DNA of 8,165 bases from Bacteroidales bacterium UBA4621 (lineage in GTDB: Bacteria; Bacteroidota; Bacteroidia; Bacteroidales; Paludibacteraceae), in the NCBI GenBank assembly GCA_002387325.1, contig DGIN01000094.1, positions 6,978 to 15,142 of the forward strand. The letters run 5' to 3'. This document shows, one piece after another, positions 6,434 to 8,165 of this stretch (within the stretch, counting starts at the first letter, position 1; every line of letters starts with the position of its first letter). Both the position numbers and the translations under genes were made by a program. Below the pieces are notes generated by a model. That model saw nothing but the letters and a program-made list of their open reading frames with translations, had not been told where the DNA came from and searched no databases.

Positions 6434-6491
6434 TAAGAACGTTAATTATCGTGTAATTAGACGTTAATTATTTTCTATGGAACATATAATT
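6434..6491. repeat. Copy 2 of a 54-58 bp intergenic direct repeat
   Basis: This is the second, slightly longer copy of the element at 5572-5625, with extra ATTT-like bases around 6470-6474. ACGTTAATT again occurs twice with 22-bp spacing (6439-6447 and 6461-6469). The inner palindrome has one A-to-G change (TAATTAT-CGT-GTAATTA), which weakens pairing on one strand. The copy lies 15 nt upstream of the DUF3823 ATG, so here it covers the translation-initiation leader. Copy 1 instead lies just after a stop codon. Confidence 0.85.
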
Positions 6492-6537
6492 CACCACGCA
6501 TTAACCATTAATAAACAAAACCGGCAAAACCTTTCTT

Positions 6538-6556
6538 GCGGGACAACATATCCCGC
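6538..6556 (-). other. Intercistronic hairpin after susD
   Basis: GCGGGA (6538-6543) pairs perfectly with TCCCGC (6551-6556) around a 7-nt loop, 44 nt past the SusD stop codon in the direction of transcription. On the RNA it is followed by AAGAAAGGTTTTG, with no proper U tract. It is more likely an mRNA-stabilising stem or a partial attenuator than a full terminator. A hairpin here could let susC and susD transcripts accumulate above the downstream genes, as is common in PUL operons. Confidence 0.5.
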
Positions 6557-6599
6557 GCCTGTTTGCTTTGTTTTCACATCTCCACATTGTCCTATCTTG

Positions 6600-8165
6600 T
6601 TAGTGGTTGGGGTTGGTAACGATGTACGGGTTGCCGTCGTCTTTCGGATAGGTGGCATAGTACATGGTATTGTCAAACTTAATCGGGTCATTGGCAATAC
6701 CGAGGGCACCGCGATGTTCGAGTAGCACACGGCGGAAAAGCCATTTGCCGTTGCGCTCGTCGCCCGGCGCATAGACGCGGTATGGCCACAGACCGTAGGT
6801 CATTGCCTGCTCGTTGGATGTGTTGTACTCCCATACCTCGTCGGCAGTACGCCAGCGTTTGAGGTCGTTGTAGCGATGGTCTTCGAAGGCGAGTTCTACA
6901 CGGCGCTCGTTCTTGATACGGTCGAGGTCCAACTCGGAAGCCGTAAGGCAGAATGCATCGCCCCCTGCACGATGGCGAACCTCATTGACCAAAGCAAGGG
7001 CTGTCTCCGCCATATTGAGACCATTGTACTCGGCGATACCATCCTCGTTGAGGTAGTAAGCCGCCTCGGCAGCGTTGAGAAGCACCTCGCCATAGCGGAA
7101 GACAATGTAAGGAACTTTGCTGCTCCCGTTGTTCTCCGAACCGCTTGTCTCGTCCACATACTTGCGCAGGAGCAAGCCCGAATGACTGACATAGTTGCTC
7201 GTTATATGCGGACCTTCTGCACCCGTGATAGGTTGATTATCATAGTAATTGAGCGTTGTGGAGTTGTCCACATCCTCCATAGTAGGTGCCATCTTGAATG
7301 TCCAACCGCTGCCGTTGGGTATAGCCAGCCCCGCACGCAGATCGACTGCCGCACCGCGGAAAGAAGTGCCCGGATAGATGACCGTGGCGGCAAGGCGCAG
7401 GTCGCGACCGGCAAAGAACTCCTCTGGGCTGTCGAAAAGGCGGTACGAGTTGTTGGAAGAGGTTACGCCCGTAAGAGTCTCGGCTTTGTTCCCCCCATTG
7501 TAGGGGTTGAACGGCTCGCAGGTATGGGTAGCCGCCATCTCATAGCAGTCAAGCAGGTTGGCAACAGGATTGACACAACTGCCGCTCTTGGTATCGGGAC
7601 GCAGGCTGCGCGGGACCGTCCAGAAAGTGAAATTGTTGGTAAAGTTGGTACCATCGTAGGCAATCTCGAAGATAACCTCGGAGTTGTTCTTCGCTTGGAA
7701 TAAATCGCCATAATCGGATGCCAGTGAATAAACACCCATAGATTTGAGCGACTGCCAGGCATCAACACACTGCTTGAGATAGCCGTCGGCTTTCTCGCGG
7801 GGGATACCCGTTTCCAAACCGGTGAGTACGAGACCTTTGGCAACACTCTTGTCATAGTTGTAAGCAATAGTACCCGCATAGAGGGCGGCACGGCACTTGA
7901 GTGCCAATGCACTACCCATCGTGGCACGCGTGGTGGTGCCTGCGGCAGCAAGGTTCAGGTCAGTGGCAATAGCATCGAGTTCGCCAAGAATGAAATCATA
8001 GATTTCGTACTCTTTGTTACGCGGTTTGGCAAGCGATTTGGTATCGGTGGTATATTCCTGTACCTCGGTGAGCAGCGGCACACCGCCCATACGCGAAACC
8101 AGCACGAAATAGGTGTAGGCACGCATATAACGCGCCTCGGCAAGGAAATAGCGTTGGTGGTCGGC
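6600..8165 (-). CDS. SusD/RagB-family outer-membrane nutrient-binding lipoprotein (5' end beyond window)
   Basis: The visible 521 residues belong to a SusD-like glycan-binding lipoprotein that caps a SusC TonB-dependent transporter. The frame stays open to the right edge: the residues before the first internal Met read ADHQRYFLAEARY, continuing into MRAYTYF and GGVPLL, the tetratricopeptide-like motif typical of SusD near residues 100-150. The true start, signal peptide and lipobox therefore lie outside. Further hallmarks are FRYGEVLLNAAEAAYYLNE, VNEVRHRAGG, ERRVELAFEDHRYNDLKRW and the C-terminal NPYIVTNPNH. Choosing the internal Met at 8126 as start would cut a conserved helix. Ligand specificity cannot be read. 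It is the most upstream gene visible in the operon; susC should precede it. Confidence 0.95.
   Translation of the reverse strand, partial: ADHQRYFLAEARYMRAYTYFVLVSRMGGVPLLTEVQEYTTDTKSLAKPRNKEYEIYDFILGELDAIATDLNLAAAGTTTRATMGSALALKCRAALYAGTIAYNYDKSVAKGLVLTGLETGIPREKADGYLKQCVDAWQSLKSMGVYSLASDYGDLFQAKNNSEVIFEIAYDGTNFTNNFTFWTVPRSLRPDTKSGSCVNPVANLLDCYEMAATHTCEPFNPYNGGNKAETLTGVTSSNNSYRLFDSPEEFFAGRDLRLAATVIYPGTSFRGAAVDLRAGLAIPNGSGWTFKMAPTMEDVDNSTTLNYYDNQPITGAEGPHITSNYVSHSGLLLRKYVDETSGSENNGSSKVPYIVFRYGEVLLNAAEAAYYLNEDGIAEYNGLNMAETALALVNEVRHRAGGDAFCLTASELDLDRIKNERRVELAFEDHRYNDLKRWRTADEVWEYNTSNEQAMTYGLWPYRVYAPGDERNGKWLFRRVLLEHRGALGIANDPIKFDNTMYYATYPKDDGNPYIVTNPNH

Noticed and set aside
5572..6491. Flanking direct repeats considered as ends of an insertion sequence
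   Set aside because: The enclosed gene is a DUF3823 lipoprotein, not a transposase, and the repeats are direct rather than inverted with no target-site duplication.
6876..7703. 275-codon plus-strand open frame antisense to SusD
   Set aside because: It shadows a gene with unmistakable SusD motifs in a GC-biased region. Its translation shows no recognisable domain or signal.
8124..8126. Internal ATG as the SusD start
   Set aside because: The frame continues upstream to the window edge with conserved SusD helix residues (AEARY before MRAYTYF), so the gene is simply cut by the edge.

Overview
The window comes from the Bacteroidota, most likely order Bacteroidales; genus cannot be settled from the sequence. 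The evidence is a SusD-family gene, a DUF3823 lipoprotein, several lipobox signal peptides, and promoter boxes of the Bacteroides type (TTTG about 20 nt upstream of TAnnTTTG). Protein-coding DNA is fairly GC-rich, while the intergenic stretches are AT-rich.

Almost everything from 1206 to the right edge lies on the minus strand and reads as the downstream half of a polysaccharide utilisation locus (PUL). In transcription order (right to left) it contains: a SusD-like nutrient-binding outer-membrane lipoprotein, open at the right edge (8165-6600); a DUF3823 lipoprotein, probably a surface glycan-binding accessory (6419-5640); a 949-residue lipoprotein that fuses a GH43 beta-propeller to a complete GH2 enzyme (5498-2649); and a lipoprotein aldose 1-epimerase (2429-1206). 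A SusC transporter is expected just beyond the right edge. The inferred sequence of events is glycan capture at the surface by SusD and DUF3823, import by SusC, removal of side chains or terminal sugars by the GH43-GH2 enzyme, and anomer equilibration of the released sugar by the mutarotase. The exact glycan cannot be read from the sequence; GH43 plus GH2 is compatible with an arabinose-, xylose- or galactose-containing plant polysaccharide.

On the plus strand, an AraC-family regulator (256-1104) runs tail-to-tail with the operon and ends at a clear hairpin terminator (1139-1167). Upstream of it, a well-formed minus-strand promoter (79-110) fires out of the left edge, so another transcription unit starts there. 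An imperfect inverted repeat (133-184) lies between the two divergent promoters.

The least conventional content is in the intergenic DNA. A 54-58 bp sequence is present in two near-identical direct copies (5572-5625 and 6434-6491) that bracket the DUF3823 gene. A short tandem repeat with an 11-bp period (core ACCTA, or TAGGT on the other strand) occurs both at the left edge and between the GH43-GH2 gene and the epimerase gene. Hairpins lie after susD and at the epimerase start. No RNA gene, insertion sequence or CRISPR array was seen, and there is no gene-free stretch longer than 300 bases.
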